From contig NZ_CAKLDM010000003.1 in assembly GCF_921294215.1 (NCBI RefSeq), positions 139,622-203,621 on the forward strand: a DNA stretch of 64,000 bases. The letters are read 5' to 3'. Position 1 is the stretch's first letter, and the number at the start of each line of letters is the position of its first letter. Source of the DNA: Vibrio marisflavi CECT 7928 (GTDB lineage: Bacteria; Pseudomonadota; Gammaproteobacteria; Enterobacterales; Vibrionaceae). The translations under genes were made by a program, and so were the position numbers. The notes beneath the pieces are model-generated. The model was not told where the DNA came from and made no database searches. It saw nothing but the letters and a program-made list of their open reading frames with translations. Shown one piece after another: positions 57,334 through 64,000 of this stretch.

Positions 57334-57504
57334 TATAAACCTATCAATCTGTGTGGGCACTCGTTGATGATAATCAAATTAGATACTTCGGTATCAAATT
57401 AGGTTTCAATGAACTGAGTGACCAATTCAAGTCTTCGGACTTGGCACAGTCAATTCAAACATTACTTATGTAATGTTCAGTATTCATTGAGCCGACAAAA
57501 TCTT

Positions 57505-59049
<1,545 letters not shown>

Positions 59050-59139
59050 TACGAAAGATTATTGCGATGAGTGTTCACACAGATTGATGGTTTATAAAGA
59101 TTAAAGAGATGTTGAATGTTCCCAAACATTCAATCCAGT

Positions 59140-59215
59140 GTCCCGTTCGTCTAGAGGCCTAGGACACCGCCCTTTCACGGCGGTAACAGGGGTTCGACTC
59201 CCCTACGGGATACCA
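59140..59215 (+). tRNA. tRNA-Glu (TTC)
   Basis: 76 nt, GTCCCGTTCGTC...ACGGGATACCA, anticodon TTC in the loop CCTTTCACG. First tRNA of the 16S-23S spacer. Confidence 0.95.
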
Positions 59216-59217
59216 TT

Positions 59218-59293
59218 GGGTCGTTAGCTCAGTTGGTAGAGCAGTTGACTTTTAATCAATTGGTCGCAGGTTCGAATCCTGCACGACCCACCA
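59218..59293 (+). tRNA. tRNA-Lys (TTT)
   Basis: 76 nt, GGGTCGTTAGCTC...ACGACCCACCA, anticodon TTT in ACTTTTAAT. It starts 2 nt after tRNA-Glu. Confidence 0.95.
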
Positions 59294-59337
59294 TTTCAAG
59301 AATTTGAATCTACTTTTTAAAGTGGAAACGAATAAAT

Positions 59338-59413
59338 GGGGCTATAGCTCAGCTGGGAGAGCGCCTGCCTTGCACGCAGGAGGTCAGCAGTTCGATCCTG
59401 CTTAGCTCCACCA
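59338..59413 (+). tRNA. tRNA-Ala (TGC)
   Basis: 76 nt, GGGGCTATAGCTC...TTAGCTCCACCA, anticodon TGC in CTTGCACG. Confidence 0.95.
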
Positions 59414-59452
59414 TCTTGAAACGTTCTACCACAAGAACGAAAAAACGAATGT

Positions 59453-59528
59453 GGGCGATTAGCTCAGTTGGGAGAGCACCTGCCTTACAAGCAGGGGGTC
59501 ACTGGTTCGAGCCCGGTATCGCCCACCA
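59453..59528 (+). tRNA. tRNA-Val (TAC)
   Basis: 76 nt, GGGCGATTAGCTC...TATCGCCCACCA, anticodon TAC in CTTACAAG. Last tRNA of the spacer. Confidence 0.95.
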
Positions 59529-59609
59529 CTTTTCTCCATATCCATGAAGAAAAACTGCATCATCAGAATGTTTTCTTATGAGAATATTTGAATGATGTTT
59601 TATGCATCT

Positions 59610-59622
59610 TGCTCTTTAACAA
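59610..59622 (+). promoter_or_regulatory. boxA in the 16S-23S spacer
   Basis: TGCTCTTTAACAA, identical to the leader boxA, ahead of 23S. The rest of the 311-nt spacer between tRNA-Val and 23S shows only processing-stem sequence. Confidence 0.75.
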
Positions 59623-59839
59623 TTTGGAAAGCTGACGAATAACATGTGATTCATGTTATTCATTAAAAGTTCTCAAATCCTAAATCTGTATTGATTTAGG
59701 TACCAACACACATTCAAGTGTTCTTGGGAATAACTTACGAGTTATTCATATTTGAGTCCGGCAATTATCAGTCTCAATCATGTTTAAATAAATTGAGACA
59801 CCTTTAGTGTTGACCATACAAAACTCTTTTGGGTTGTAT

Positions 59840-62730
<2,891 letters not shown>

Positions 62731-62844
62731 ACAACACCAAAAGGGTTTTTGTGGGACTCAAACTAGAACATTGAATGTGTAAATAGAACGAAAACAGCTT
62801 TCCGAATTAAATCATAGAGTCGTATGACTTTATGATGAAGAATT

Positions 62845-62964
62845 TGCTTGGCGACCATAGCGTTGTGGACCCACCTGATTCCATGCCGAACTCAGAAGTG
62901 AAACGCAACTGCGCCGATGGTAGTGTGGGGCTTCCCCATGTGAGAGTAGGTCATCGCCGGGCTT
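62845..62964 (+). rRNA. 5S rRNA
   Basis: 120 nt, from TGCTTGGCGACCATAGCG to the complementary CGCCGGGCTT, containing CCGAACTCAGAAGTGAAAC. Ends are approximate by one or two bases. Confidence 0.95.
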
Positions 62965-62973
62965 TATTTCTGC

Positions 62974-62996
62974 ACTTGCTTATGAAATAAGCAAGT
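62974..62996 (+). terminator. Inverted repeat after 5S, candidate terminator
   Basis: ACTTGCTTAT / ATAAGCAAGT with a GAA loop, ten paired bases, shortly after 5S. There is no T run directly behind it; a second weaker repeat (ATAAAACT / AGTTTTAT, 63,001-63,030) follows. Confidence 0.5.
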
Positions 62997-63031
62997 CACC
63001 ATAAAACTTTAAAAAAGCTTAGAGTTTTATG

Positions 63032-63059
63032 TTGACTTTCAAAGCAGAAAGCGTATTAT
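63032..63059 (+). promoter_or_regulatory. rRNA operon promoter (second operon)
   Basis: TTGACT, 16-bp spacer, TATTAT, then ACGCGTCC, in the 331-nt gap between 5S and the next 16S. Same architecture as the first operon promoter but a different core sequence. Confidence 0.75.
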
Positions 63060-63096
63060 ACGCGTCCTGCCTAAGTGCTAACGCACTGAAAGCAAA

Positions 63097-63108
63097 GCTC
63101 TTTAACAA
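63097..63108 (+). promoter_or_regulatory. boxA of the second rRNA operon
   Basis: GCTCTTTAACAA, followed by a leader nearly identical to that of the first operon (about 57,322-57,504), except for an insert-like difference near 63,160-63,180. Confidence 0.75.
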
Positions 63109-63295
63109 TATAAACCTATCAATCTGTGTGGGCACTCGTTGATGATAATCAAATTAGATGTTTCTTTCTTAACGGAAAGCGGTATCAAATTAGGTTTCAA
63201 TGAAACGAAGTGACCAACGAGTCGAAAGGCTCAGCACAGTCAATTCAAACATTACTTTATGTAATGTTCAGTATTCATTGAGCCGACAAAATCTT

Positions 63296-64000
<705 letters not shown>

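Overview
The window is Vibrio chromosomal DNA, almost certainly from the large chromosome. The gene order (queG, tsaE-amiB-mutL-miaA-hfq-hflX-hflK-hflC; slyX/fkpA; yheO-tusDCB-rpsL-rpsG-fusA-tuf-bfd-bfr; rpsF-rpsR-rplI; dnaB-alr; pgi; zur; dusA-pspG; cysJIH) is the gammaproteobacterial core order with Vibrio-type joins. The rRNA sequences are Vibrio-like. Functional names come from protein motifs and remembered family knowledge; no database was searched.

Layout. 1-29.8 kb is housekeeping: two tRNA genes, a spacer with perfect DnaA boxes in the syntenic position of E. coli datA, the mutL/miaA/hfq/hflKC cluster, the str operon, bacterioferritin genes, the S6/S18/L9 genes, replicative helicase, alanine racemase, glucose-6-phosphate isomerase, a CheX-like protein and Zur. 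29.8-49.86 kb is a roughly 20-kb accessory block between zur and dusA, genes I believe are neighbours in other vibrios. Its left part holds a few membrane and solute-binding-protein genes, a decayed fragment of a phage structural region and an orphan response-regulator receiver. Its right part (about 34.8-49.86 kb) is an apparently intact, unusual prophage. 49.86-56.9 kb returns to core genes (dusA, sigma-54-type pspG, an outer-membrane protein, cysJIH). 57-64 kb holds one complete rrn operon (16S, tRNA-Glu, -Lys, -Ala, -Val, 23S, 5S) followed in tandem by the start of a second.

The most interesting system is the prophage. It has no recognisable tail, portal or terminase genes. It encodes a HUH rolling-circle initiator of the two-tyrosine type, a small packaging-type ATPase, a 275-residue protein that looks like a PM2-type double jelly-roll capsid protein, a run of tiny single-span membrane proteins, a muramidase-like virion protein and a holin-like protein. 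This is the gene set of a tailless, membrane-containing corticovirus-like phage, here temperate: tyrosine integrase beside dusA, and a LexA-type cleavable repressor divergent from a PrtN-like activator. It carries cargo: an Abi/UG-type reverse transcriptase preceded by a potential 66-nt hairpin, a minus-strand cassette with a SUKH-like protein, and an unrecognised gene at its left end. A degraded copy of its own structural region lies about 11.5 kb to the left, a trace of an older related integration in the same interval.
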